Position numbers and translations under genes: made by a program. Of a stretch of 41,090 nt of DNA, positions 20,186 through 27,139 are shown one piece after another (position 1 is the first letter of the stretch; every line of letters starts with the position of its first letter). Source of the DNA: an uncultured Clostridia bacterium (GTDB taxonomy: Bacteria > Bacillota > Clostridia > UBA1381). The notes below the pieces were generated by a model. It ran no database searches, had not been told where the DNA came from, and saw only the letters and a list, made by a program, of their open reading frames with translations. The stretch is from positions 1 through 41,090 of the forward strand of contig CALXRY010000107.1 of NCBI GenBank assembly GCA_944390955.1, in the 5' to 3' direction.

Positions 20186-21082
20186 TCAGCCTTTTACTCC
20201 TCCGATACTTACTCCACCGATAATATGCTTTGACAACAAAAAGAATATTACAAGCGGCGGGACTATCGAAAACATCATCAACACCATATATTTATCCGCC
20301 GAAAGCTGAGTCTGCATATTATAAAGCATTACTGCCACCGGCTGAAGCGATTCCTTCTTTAGTATCATATACGGCCAGAAAAAATTCCCCCATGCCCCAT
20401 TGATAGCAAAAATCGAAACAACAACTATTATCGGTTTGCTGAGCGGTAATATAATCCTTAAAAATATTCCCGGCTGACTGGCTCCGTCCACTCGTGCCGC
20501 TTCGACAATCGAAGTAGGTATTGAATTGAAGAAATTCTTGAACAGCAGTATATCAAATGCGCTTATTGCACTCATCATGAACAGCGGTATATATGTGTTT
20601 GTAAAATTTATTCCCAGGATCGGAAAATTTGTAAACTCAACATAAAGCGGTATCATATTCATAGAAGCCGGCATGAGCATTGTAAAAAATATGATCTTAA
20701 ACAAAAAATTTGATCCCAGCGGTTTTACCTTTGAAAATACATACCCTGCCATGCCGTTGAAAACTACGGAACATATCCATGTTCCGATAATTATTATGAC
20801 TGAATTTTTAAGATATTTGCCGAAGCTCAGCATCCCCCATACCTCAACGATCTTATGAGGCTGAAAGCTTCTTGGGATAATAGTCGGCGGTATCTGCAGA
20901 AATTCTTCTGTGCTTTTAAAAGCCGACATGAAAATCCAAAGTGTCGGAAAAATCGTTGTAACGCATACGGCACAGAGAATTAATAAAACACATATGTATA
21001 TCAGCTTATATTTGGGATTTTTCATATCCATATCATTTATCAATCCTGTAAACAAGCTGTTGTCAATCGCGCGCTTTTTCAT
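20186..21082 (-). CDS. Carbohydrate ABC transporter permease (MalG/UgpE type)
   Basis: A 298-residue inner-membrane permease of the sugar (CUT1) ABC importer family, with about six membrane segments. The cytoplasmic EAA loop reads EAARVDGASQPGIFLRIILP and contacts the ATPase. It ends in the typical VSIGGVKG. I start it at the ATG at 21082 (MKKRAID), with GGAGGTGAT seven bases upstream; the longer in-frame reading begins inside the upstream gene. It pairs with the permease directly upstream (23-bp gap). No ATP-binding subunit is present in the window, which is usual in Firmicutes, where a shared MsmX-like ATPase serves several importers. Confidence 0.93.
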   Translation of the reverse strand: MKKRAIDNSLFTGLINDMDMKNPKYKLIYICVLLILCAVCVTTIFPTLWIFMSAFKSTEEFLQIPPTIIPRSFQPHKIVEVWGMLSFGKYLKNSVIIIIGTWICSVVFNGMAGYVFSKVKPLGSNFLFKIIFFTMLMPASMNMIPLYVEFTNFPILGINFTNTYIPLFMMSAISAFDILLFKNFFNSIPTSIVEAARVDGASQPGIFLRIILPLSKPIIVVVSIFAINGAWGNFFWPYMILKKESLQPVAVMLYNMQTQLSADKYMVLMMFSIVPPLVIFFLLSKHIIGGVSIGGVKG

Positions 21083-21105
21083 TATATCACCTCCGGCCGT
21101 ACGCC

Positions 21106-22020
21106 TCAATCATTCATTTTCTTTTCAAGCACCAGATAGACGCCTGTGATCATCACAAGTATAATAAAAGTTATAACACCTGTTGCCATAGCCTTATCAA
21201 ACTGGAAATATTCAAAGGCATATTTATAGGCAAGCAGTGCCAATGAAGTAGAGGCTCCGTTAGGTCCCCCTCCTGTCATGGCAAGCGGCTGTTCCATTAC
21301 CTGGAACACTCCTATGATCTGTCTTATAAACAGCAGTAATGCTATCGGATATATTTCAGGAAGCATAATATATCTTAAACGTTTTCGCATACCTGCGCCA
21401 TCTATCTCTGCCGCCTCATACAATTCCCTATTTATCCCCTGAAGCGCCGCCAAATACATCAGAGTGCTGCCACCGAAGCTCTGCCACGTCATTGTTATAA
21501 CTATCCATAATATTGATGTCCCTGCATCCTGAAGCCATGGCTGAGGATCTATTCCAAATGATGCTAATATGGTGTTCAACAGCCCCGACTCACCGGGCAG
21601 ATACAGGTAATACCACAGCATATATACTGCGATACCCGGCAAAACCACCGGCAAATATATTGCAGTTTTGAAAAAAGCACGGATATGGCGAACTTCATTA
21701 AGCAGTATTGCGACTATGACCGGCGGCAAAAATCCGACTAAAAGCGAAAATCCCGTGTACTTAAAAGTATTAAACAGTACTTTTGTAAAGTTTGTATCTG
21801 TTATAATATCCTTATAATTCTCCAATCCGACAAATTCAAGCATTGTACTGCCCTGCATATCGAACAGAGACTGGTAAAATCCCATAACGATAGGACGCCA
21901 TATTATGAAATAAGCAAAAACGACAGTAGGAAGAAGCATGAGCCACCCGGCTATATTCTTCATGACCATCGGCTTAAGGCGTTTTATTGACAGTTTTTGA
22001 TTTTCAAGTTTTGTTTTCAT
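21106..22020 (-). CDS. Carbohydrate ABC transporter permease (MalF/UgpA type)
   Basis: A 304-residue permease with about six membrane helices, the partner of the following gene in a CUT1-type sugar importer. The EAA loop is EAAEIDGAGMRKRLRYIMLP. The FVGLENYKDI segment and MTGGGPNGAST near the fifth helix are characteristic of the MalF/UgpA group. The start is ATG with AAGGAG upstream. It is separated from the binding-protein gene by 83 bases that hold a strong stem-loop. The substrate is not deducible from sequence; an oligosaccharide from rhamnogalacturonan or a related glycan is suggested by neighbours. Confidence 0.93.
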   Translation of the reverse strand: MKTKLENQKLSIKRLKPMVMKNIAGWLMLLPTVVFAYFIIWRPIVMGFYQSLFDMQGSTMLEFVGLENYKDIITDTNFTKVLFNTFKYTGFSLLVGFLPPVIVAILLNEVRHIRAFFKTAIYLPVVLPGIAVYMLWYYLYLPGESGLLNTILASFGIDPQPWLQDAGTSILWIVITMTWQSFGGSTLMYLAALQGINRELYEAAEIDGAGMRKRLRYIMLPEIYPIALLLFIRQIIGVFQVMEQPLAMTGGGPNGASTSLALLAYKYAFEYFQFDKAMATGVITFIILVMITGVYLVLEKKMND

Positions 22021-22055
22021 GTTCCCACTCCTTATGCCAAAACATCCGCAAGTAC

Positions 22056-22083
22056 TGCCGGCATAATATCATATATACCGGCA
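22056..22083 (-). promoter_or_regulatory. Intergenic stem-loop between binding protein and permease genes
   Basis: A 28-base inverted repeat pairs ten bases on each side (TGCCGGTATA with TATGCCGGCA allowing one G-U), leaving an 8-base loop. It lies just after the binding-protein stop. In other importer operons, hairpins at this place protect the upstream mRNA or partly end transcription, giving more binding protein than permease; that role here is inference. No T-run follows. Confidence 0.65.
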
Positions 22084-22103
22084 ATACCGCATCAAGCATT
22101 ATA

Positions 22104-23489
22104 TCAGCTCAGCTTATCAAGATGGTTTACCTGAAAATCGTTTGCCATTCTGTTCACAATCGCCTCACAATCTGCATTTTCATCTGTTAACACTTCCTGT
22201 ATTCCGGCATCGAGAATGCTATAGAGCTCCTGTGTCGCTACGGGCTCCTCCTCCTGGATTATAACATCCTCAAAGCTGGAATAATCGCTGAAGTTCACAT
22301 CCGGAACATTGGCGTATTCTGATCTGAGTTCGTTTTCAAGCTGCATTCTTTCATCATTGATCCATATGGAAAACGGCACCGTTTTCATTACCGGCACGTT
22401 TTCATTATTGTCGGCTTCGAATTCAAGACGCAAATTTTCTTTCATATAATCAGATACATTAGGGCTCTCTCCTATAATATCAAGCCATTTAAAAACAGCA
22501 TCTACCTGTTCCGGAGTTGAATTTGGTGAGATCATATACACGTTTCCGCCCATAAGCGAATAACGACCCTCCGGTCCGGCAGGAACACGTCCGAAACAAA
22601 TATCGTCTTTATCCATGCTGTATGTCTTCACAAGCATTCTTTCCGGAACGTGCATAAGATACATTGCCGCTTGGTCAGAGGCAAACAACTTTCTTTGCTC
22701 CGTTACGTCTACAAACGAATTGTCCGGAAGCACGTCATATTTCCATTTCAGGTCTTTTATATACTGTAATGCCTCTACACATTCAGGACTGTCAAAGGTC
22801 GCTTGCCATTTGCCGTCGCTGTCCTGCTCCATAAAGTCTACACCGTAGCTCCATGCAAGCGATGTGAATATCCAGCCGCCCTGATTATTCATGGTTGGAA
22901 AAGAAAAGCCTGCCTGACCTGTTGCATCCTTTATTTTGACAGCCGTCTGTGCAAGCTCATCATATGTAGCAGGATATTGAAGCGAGCCATCCTCATTTAC
23001 GAGGCCTGCAGTCTCAAACATCTTCCTGTTGCACGCCAATCCGAGTGAATACGCCGTCGACGGGATCCCATACACTCTTTCATCATATGAGACCTTGTCC
23101 ACAAGCAGCGGATTAAGGTTTGTTGTATATTGGTATTCCTTGCAGTAATCTGTTATATCGAGTGCAAAACCGGACTGTGCTGCCAACGGAAGCTCTGTGT
23201 ATGAAGAAACGAACAGATTTGGCAGTTGTCCGCTGCTCGCCATCGCAGCAAATTCTTTTGTGCTTATTTGTGTTGTATCCGGAACAATTTCGATATCCGG
23301 ATATTTTTCGTTCATCATTCTTTTGTATTCATTATAATATTTCACTGTAGCTACATCGGTTTCACTCGGCCAGTTTCCGATAACAATACTTACCTTTTCG
23401 TCAGATCCGTTTTGGCAGCCGCTTATCAGCATTGACATCGACATTATTGCAACGCATAGCATAGAAGAAATTATTTTTTTTGTGTTCAT
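22104..23489 (-). CDS. Extracellular sugar-binding lipoprotein of an ABC importer
   Basis: A 461-residue solute-binding protein of the family 1 type used by CUT1 sugar importers. It has a lipoprotein signal peptide with lipobox ISGC, so the mature protein is lipid-anchored outside the membrane at the Cys near residue 25. The mature part has the usual two-lobe pattern: KYYNEYKRMMNEKYPDIEIVPD near the N-terminus, YDELAQTAVKIKD mid-protein and WLDIIGESPNVSDYMKE later. The ATG is preceded by AAAGGAG. It is the first gene of the transporter/secreted-protein array and has its own promoter. Its distance from enzymes leaves the ligand open. Confidence 0.92.
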   Translation of the reverse strand: MNTKKIISSMLCVAIMSMSMLISGCQNGSDEKVSIVIGNWPSETDVATVKYYNEYKRMMNEKYPDIEIVPDTTQISTKEFAAMASSGQLPNLFVSSYTELPLAAQSGFALDITDYCKEYQYTTNLNPLLVDKVSYDERVYGIPSTAYSLGLACNRKMFETAGLVNEDGSLQYPATYDELAQTAVKIKDATGQAGFSFPTMNNQGGWIFTSLAWSYGVDFMEQDSDGKWQATFDSPECVEALQYIKDLKWKYDVLPDNSFVDVTEQRKLFASDQAAMYLMHVPERMLVKTYSMDKDDICFGRVPAGPEGRYSLMGGNVYMISPNSTPEQVDAVFKWLDIIGESPNVSDYMKENLRLEFEADNNENVPVMKTVPFSIWINDERMQLENELRSEYANVPDVNFSDYSSFEDVIIQEEEPVATQELYSILDAGIQEVLTDENADCEAIVNRMANDFQVNHLDKLS

Positions 23490-23562
23490 CAGGTGTCTCT
23501 CCTTTTCTTAATAAAATTTAATGTTACTTATGGTCTCAGGTATTCCGCTTTTCCTGTTTTTT

Positions 23563-23591
23563 AGTGTAACATACGACCGACACGCGGTCAA
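23563..23591 (-). promoter_or_regulatory. Promoter of the ABC importer/secreted-protein array
   Basis: On the minus strand, TTGACC (23591-23586), a 17-base spacer and TACACT (23568-23563), matching the sigma-A consensus at 5/6 and 4/6 positions. It gives a leader of roughly 65 bases before the binding-protein start. Confidence 0.6.
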
Positions 23592-23640
23592 GAAGCAAGA
23601 ATCTCTTGTGTTTCAAAATTCGCCAAACGCATCCACAAAC

Positions 23641-23654
23641 CGCATAGGTATGCG
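23641..23654. promoter_or_regulatory. 14-bp dyad in the divergent promoter region
   Basis: CGCATA-GG-TATGCG is a perfect inverted repeat with 6-bp arms. It lies about 50 bases upstream of the importer -35 and 85 bases upstream of the isomerase -35. It could be an operator shared by the two divergent units. A chance occurrence cannot be excluded. Confidence 0.4.
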
Positions 23655-23738
23655 ATTATAGATGTGTTGCATTTTATTGGGTGAACGATTTCTGAAACAA
23701 GCAATAAAAATGGCACTAGAAAAATCCACTCAAATCTA

Positions 23739-23767
23739 TAGACAAAAAAATATTCTTATGTTAAACT
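23739..23767 (+). promoter_or_regulatory. Promoter of the isomerase gene
   Basis: TAGACA (23739-23744), a 17-base spacer and TAAACT (23762-23767): 5/6 and 4/6 to the sigma-A consensus, with a start about 30 bases before the coding sequence. Confidence 0.55.
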
Positions 23768-23804
23768 CATAATACAGAACGAACTGAAGAAAGGGGTCAT
23801 TAAA

Positions 23805-24377
23805 ATGAAAAGAATAAAAGATAAGCAGATTCTTGTAGGAGCGGATTTTGCCGGGTTCCCGTTAAAGGAGGCTGTGTGTGAATATCTGAGAAACAAGGGC
23901 TGGACAATCACGGATATCGGAGTGCGGGCCGATTCTGATCCAAACGATACCGATTTGATGTTCCACCGCATAGGCCTTCGTATCGGTTCGATGATTGCCG
24001 AGGGCGAATTTGAACGTGCACTGGCATTTTGCGGAACAGGGATGGGGATACATATAGCTGCCAGTAAATGTCCCCACGTACACGCAGGAGTTGTGGAAAG
24101 CGTGCCGTCAGCTTTAAGAGCAATAACAGGCAACGGAGTAAATGTCCTTGCTATGGGAGCATTCTATGTTGCTCCGCAGATGGGCTGTGATATTGCCGAT
24201 GCATACCTCAATGCCGAGCTCGGAAGCGGATATGAATGGTGGCACAATTTCTATGAATTCCACAAATTGGCTATAGATGAATTAGAGGAATTTGACTATG
24301 AGGAATATAAGCAAAACGGCTTCAAGGTACATCATCTCGGCGATTATCCTCTTAAGCTTGAAGTAAAACCCGATTGA
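23805..24377 (+). CDS. RpiB/LacA/LacB-family sugar-phosphate isomerase
   Basis: A 190-residue cytoplasmic isomerase of the RpiB/LacAB family, which interconverts aldose and ketose (phosphates). It shows GADFAGFPLKEAV at the N-terminus, the signature FCGTGMGIHIAASK (Cys76 is the likely proton-transfer residue) and NVLAMGAFYVAPQ. It is about 40 residues longer than typical RpiB; the extra C-terminal tail (EWWHNFYEFHKLAIDELEEF) recalls the longer members of the family. Family members with non-ribose substrates include DhuI of streptococci, which acts on 4-deoxy-5-keto-uronate from unsaturated uronides. With a GH88 in the window, that role is possible but unproven. It starts at ATG with GAAAGGGG upstream and is divergent from the importer. 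Confidence 0.85.
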   Translation: MKRIKDKQILVGADFAGFPLKEAVCEYLRNKGWTITDIGVRADSDPNDTDLMFHRIGLRIGSMIAEGEFERALAFCGTGMGIHIAASKCPHVHAGVVESVPSALRAITGNGVNVLAMGAFYVAPQMGCDIADAYLNAELGSGYEWWHNFYEFHKLAIDELEEFDYEEYKQNGFKVHHLGDYPLKLEVKPD

Positions 24378-24449
24378 CTTACAGTCTGTGACGGCATATA
24401 ATTCAAATAAACCATTCTATATAATTATTCTGATAATGGAGATGATATC

Positions 24450-25184
24450 ATGCATATCTGCAAAAAGATTTTACTCGGAACGCAGGAGCTGGAGGAGCAG
24501 GGTCCCATTACTATCGTAGCTTTTGGTGACAGCATTACCCATGGGGCAGTCGGTCCGGGGGAAATTGATTATGAGAGCGTGTACTGGAATCGTCTCAGAA
24601 AGAAAATAATAAATGTACGCAATTACGTTCCTGTAAACGTAATTAATGCGGGCATAGGCGGAACCACCGCCGAAAGCTCGGTAAAGCGTATGGACAGTCA
24701 GGTCTTGCAGCACAATCCCGATCTGCTCATCGTATGCTTTGGCCTGAACGATATAAATTGCAGCCTGGAAACATATTTGGCGTCTCTGAAGAAAATTTTA
24801 GAAAAAGGTCTTGAAAATAATATCGATACAATATTCATGACGCCGAATATGCTTAATACATATACAGCTCCGGATACCGAGCCGGAATATCTTGATTACT
24901 CCGCAGTCACGGCGGAATATCAGAACAGCGGCAAAATGGATCTTTATATGCAAAACGCTGTATCGCTTGCATCAGATCTTGGCGTTACTGTATGCGACTG
25001 TTATTCGGAATGGAAAGAAATAGCTAAAGCTCAAGATACGACCATGCTTCTTGCGAATCGGATAAACCATCCCGTACGAAAAATGCATGAGCTGTTTGCT
25101 GAAAATCTGTTTAATGCTATTTTTAGCAACAGCACTAAAATCACATCAGGTTCATGCAATACAATGTATATGACACATAAATAA
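24450..25184 (+). CDS. SGNH/GDSL-family esterase
   Basis: A 244-residue SGNH-fold hydrolase, likely a carbohydrate or lipid esterase (acetyl esterase in many glycan loci). Block I is VAFGDSITHG with nucleophile Ser28; block II is NAGIGGTT; block III is CFGLNDIN; block V is NRINHPVRKMHELFAE, with the catalytic His in NHP. The Asp usually three residues before that His is not present (Arg occupies the place), so the triad may be a Ser-His dyad or use another acid. There is no signal peptide. It is 72 bases downstream of the isomerase on the same strand, with GGAG before the ATG, so probably co-transcribed. Deacetylation of imported oligosaccharides is inference. Confidence 0.85.
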   Translation: MHICKKILLGTQELEEQGPITIVAFGDSITHGAVGPGEIDYESVYWNRLRKKIINVRNYVPVNVINAGIGGTTAESSVKRMDSQVLQHNPDLLIVCFGLNDINCSLETYLASLKKILEKGLENNIDTIFMTPNMLNTYTAPDTEPEYLDYSAVTAEYQNSGKMDLYMQNAVSLASDLGVTVCDCYSEWKEIAKAQDTTMLLANRINHPVRKMHELFAENLFNAIFSNSTKITSGSCNTMYMTHK

Positions 25185-26017
25185 AAAAGCAAGAGTACCG
25201 TGGAAAATGATACCTCATCAGCATCTGACAAACTATAATAAAACATCATTTCAGAGGCTTTCAATTTATACTAAAGTATAATAAGATTTTCCAAGAATAG
25301 GCGGCAGAAAAGAACGTAAGAAGAACTTACGCTAAATCATACAGGGCCTTTATGTGAAGAATTTTGACAACTCAAAAGATGTATTAAGGCTCATAGTATG
25401 CTCGGCTATACTTAGTACGATTACCACAACAAGCAGGAATACGCCAATCACAACGGCTATCTAAAAAGGCTCTCAAGCAAGTTTCAATCTGCCTGTGTTT
25501 TCTTATTCTCTTTTTTTAAGGCCTCCGAAAACTGCGATTTCTCTGTTGCACAAACCTCATCGTCAGGCATTCGTACCGTTTGTAATATCTGAACCGTACC
25601 ATGCCGGTGCGGGCGTATCCCGCTATCTTTTCGTATTCCTTAAGCATGTACACGCACCTGTCGGCACGGAGCATTACAGGGTATTCCACGCCCTTCACGA
25701 GCGGCTCCGACAGGCGGCGGCGAAATAAAAACCGTGTATGATATAGTATGTCTTTTACCCGTGCTTCAAAATATCCCCTCTGTTGGATGTACTCTAAGTG
25801 TCAATTGCGTAGGAGCACCTGCCATTTTCACTATGTATTTTAGGGACCAAACTGTAGCTAACGCTATAGAAGAGAGCAAGAAAATGATAACTCTTTATAA
25901 TGACGGGACAATAGATGGTGAAGTGTTTGAACTGTGGCAGGAGAAAATGAAGCGTAAATACAGCAACATTCTCTTGGTGTCTGATGGGCAGTCGACACCA
26001 GACGCGGAGTTTTAATC
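25185..26017. other. Gene-poor, decayed accessory stretch
   Basis: No intact gene is convincing. Coding-like fragments without clear starts appear on both strands. One is a minus-strand frame at about 25516-25722 (YPVMLRADRCVYMLKEYEKIAGY...), rich in basic residues. Another is a plus-strand frame around 25398-25500 (YDYHNKQEYANHNGYLKRLSSK), which is interrupted by stops upstream. A hairpin CGTAAG-AAGAA-CTTACG sits at 25315-25331. Because an integrase fragment follows at once, I read the stretch as the eroded remainder of an integrated element; the parent element is not identified. Confidence 0.5.
25734..26015 (+). CDS. Hypothetical protein, possibly a remnant
   Basis: A 93-codon frame starting at GTG with no good ribosome binding site. 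The first 30 residues look random; the C-terminal 60 (NAIEESKKMITLYNDGTIDGEVFELWQEKMKRKY) look like genuine helical protein. It ends 2 bases before the ATG of the integrase fragment, the place where elements of this sort often carry a small regulatory or excision gene. I cannot assign it to a family. It may be the tail of a longer gene that has lost its start. Confidence 0.35.
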   Translation: MYDIVCLLPVLQNIPSVGCTLSVNCVGAPAIFTMYFRDQTVANAIEESKKMITLYNDGTIDGEVFELWQEKMKRKYSNILLVSDGQSTPDAEF

Positions 26018-26140
26018 ATGGCAACGATAGAAAAGCGCGGAAACAGCTACCGCATAACGGTATCGGCAGGCTACAGCACAGACGGAAAGCGATATAAGCG
26101 GCAAAACACAGCTGTTTTTGAAACAATAAACCCCAAATAA
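26018..26140 (+). pseudogene. Truncated tyrosine-type integrase (N-terminal fragment)
   Basis: Forty codons beginning MATIEKRGNSYRITVSAGYS, the typical start of the arm-binding (AP2-like) domain of tyrosine integrases from integrative elements of Firmicutes. The frame then stops at TAA within a tandem 11-base repeat (AATAAACCCCA at 26125-26135 and 26136-26146). The SAM-like core-binding and catalytic domains are absent, so an internal deletion seems to have joined the start to the 3' end. It points toward the 3' end of tRNA-Thr 75 bases away, the usual position of an integrase relative to its target tRNA. Not functional. Confidence 0.7.
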
Positions 26141-26177
26141 ACCCCAAAACGCAATATTTTAAGTTTTACAGCAAAAC

Positions 26178-26213
26178 AAAAACGGCTCAGGATCACATAC
26201 CTAAGCCGTTTTT
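26178..26213. terminator. Bidirectional hairpin terminator
   Basis: AAAAACGGCT(C)AGG pairs with CCT(A)AGCCGTTTT around an 8-base loop, with one C/A mismatch. T-runs follow on both strands. It separates the tRNA-Thr transcript from the integrase remnant. Confidence 0.75.
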
Positions 26214-26215
26214 TA

Positions 26216-26291
26216 TGGAGCTGGTAATGGGACTCGAACCCGCGGCCTGCTCATTACGAATGAGCTGCTCTACCAACTGAGCTATACCAGC
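26216..26291 (-). tRNA. tRNA-Thr (anticodon CGU), CCA encoded
   Basis: A 76-base cloverleaf on the minus strand: acceptor GCTGGTA pairs perfectly with TACCAGC, D-arm GCTC/GAGC, anticodon stem GCTCA/TGAGC with loop TTCGTAA (anticodon CGT, reads ACG), and T-arm loop TTCGAGT. The 3' T plus CCA is encoded in the DNA. The T-stem has one C/A mismatch. It lies downstream of rpsU in the same direction, and its 3' end faces an integrase remnant. Confidence 0.96.
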
Positions 26292-26297
26292 ACATCA

Positions 26298-26316
26298 GAG
26301 AGAGCAGCGCTCTCTC
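26298..26316 (-). other. Hairpin between rpsU and tRNA-Thr
   Basis: GAGAGAGC and GCTCTCTC pair over 8 bases with a 3-base loop, just 5' of the tRNA. No T-run follows on the minus strand, so it is more likely a processing or stability element in a joint rpsU-tRNA transcript than a terminator. Confidence 0.5.
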
Positions 26317-26333
26317 GAATTATTCAATTAAAA

Positions 26334-26507
26334 TCAATACTTTCTTTTTCTTGCAGCCTCGGATTTCTTCTTGCGTTTAACACTGGGCTTTTCATAATGC
26401 TCACGCTTTCTGATCTCCGACATAACGCCCGATTTTGCACACTGGCGCTTAAATCTACGTAATGCGCTGTCCAAGGATTCGTTATCTTTCACTCTTACTT
26501 CAGACAC
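26334..26507 (-). CDS. rpsU: 30S ribosomal protein S21
   Basis: A 57-residue S21, the normal length for Firmicutes, with [20 protein letters not shown] at the N-terminus and the basic tail [18 protein letters not shown]. It is a small-subunit protein near the platform, involved in translation initiation. I place the start at GTG 26507 (read VSEVRV) because GGGAGGG sits six bases upstream. The longer ATG reading (MPEGGIK...) would translate the ribosome binding site itself. The gene has a perfect-consensus promoter and a leader of about 90 bases. Confidence 0.96.
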   Translation of the reverse strand: MSEVRVKDNESLDSALRRFKRQCAKSGVMSEIRKREHYEKPSVKRKKKSEAARKRKY

Positions 26508-26525
26508 TTTTATCCCTCCCTCCGG

Positions 26526-26549
26526 CAAGTCAATTCTTATACAGACTTG
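26526..26549 (-). promoter_or_regulatory. Leader stem-loop next to the rpsU ribosome binding site
   Basis: CAAGTC and GACTTG pair over 6 bases around a 12-base loop. The stem ends within about 3 bases of the GGAGGGAGGG ribosome binding site. It could affect initiation or S21 autoregulation. It is short, so the call is tentative. Confidence 0.35.
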
Positions 26550-26603
26550 ATGGAATTTCTGTCATGCAGGAGCCTGTCCAAATTCTGCCCATGCAACATA
26601 TCT

Positions 26604-26632
26604 ATTATACAATACTTTGTATATATTGTCAA
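26604..26632 (-). promoter_or_regulatory. Consensus sigma-A promoter of rpsU
   Basis: On the minus strand, TTGACA (26632-26627), exactly 17 bases, TATAAT (26609-26604): 12 of 12 consensus positions, as expected for a highly expressed ribosomal gene. Confidence 0.93.
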
Positions 26633-26722
26633 GATATTTTTTTAAATTTTTCATTTTTTATTCAAAAATCAATAAATCCAAAGCCGGGCCGTATTCGGAT
26701 ATATAACTCCTCTGCAGAAGCT

Positions 26723-26965
26723 TTACGCCGAAAGCACTACGAGCGTCATAGTCGTCACAAGGAACAGTATGGCAAGCGTAGTCGTAATTTTAATATACAT
26801 CGCTTCTTTTGTGGTTCCGCCGTTATTCTTGAAGAAAGAATCGCCCATCTCGGATGACGCGCCCTGAATACCGCGCATTCCGGGGTCCTTTCCCTCCTGT
26901 ACCAGAACTATGAATATAAGTAAAAGCGTCACTACTATGTGTATCACAAGAAATACATTCTGCAC
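26723..26965 (-). CDS. secG: Preprotein translocase subunit SecG
   Basis: An 80-residue membrane protein with two transmembrane helices (about 4-24 and 57-78). They are joined by the Gly-rich cytoplasmic loop VQEGKDPGMRGIQGASSEM, the SecG signature. It is part of the SecYEG channel and helps SecA-driven export. The start codon is GTG, eight bases after AAAGGAGG. It has its own promoter and stands between spmB and rpsU on the same strand. Confidence 0.95.
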   Translation of the reverse strand: MQNVFLVIHIVVTLLLIFIVLVQEGKDPGMRGIQGASSEMGDSFFKNNGGTTKEAMYIKITTTLAILFLVTTMTLVVLSA

Positions 26966-27008
26966 GAAAACAACCTCCTTTATCGCAATCTATACATCAT
27001 ACCAATTT

Positions 27009-27036
27009 ATTATACCACAAATCTGAGATTTTACAA
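27009..27036 (-). promoter_or_regulatory. Promoter of secG
   Basis: On the minus strand, TTGTAA (27036-27031), 16 bases, then TATAAT (27014-27009) preceded by TGG, an extended -10. The start would lie about 35 bases before the coding sequence. Confidence 0.65.
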
Positions 27037-27139
27037 GATGTTTTTGAAAATTTCTCAAAAAAATTTTCATAAAATCGCCAAAGTACAAATTTCAGCAGCA
27101 GATCGCCGTTATTATAATGTGATTTTTAGGCTGCAAAAA

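Noticed and set aside
23490-23804. Catabolite-control (cre) site in the divergent region
   Set aside because: No stretch fits the TGWAANCGNTNWCA pattern well enough.
23756-24133. Minus-strand frame opposite the isomerase
   Set aside because: Shadow of the RpiB-family gene, which has clear motifs and promoter.
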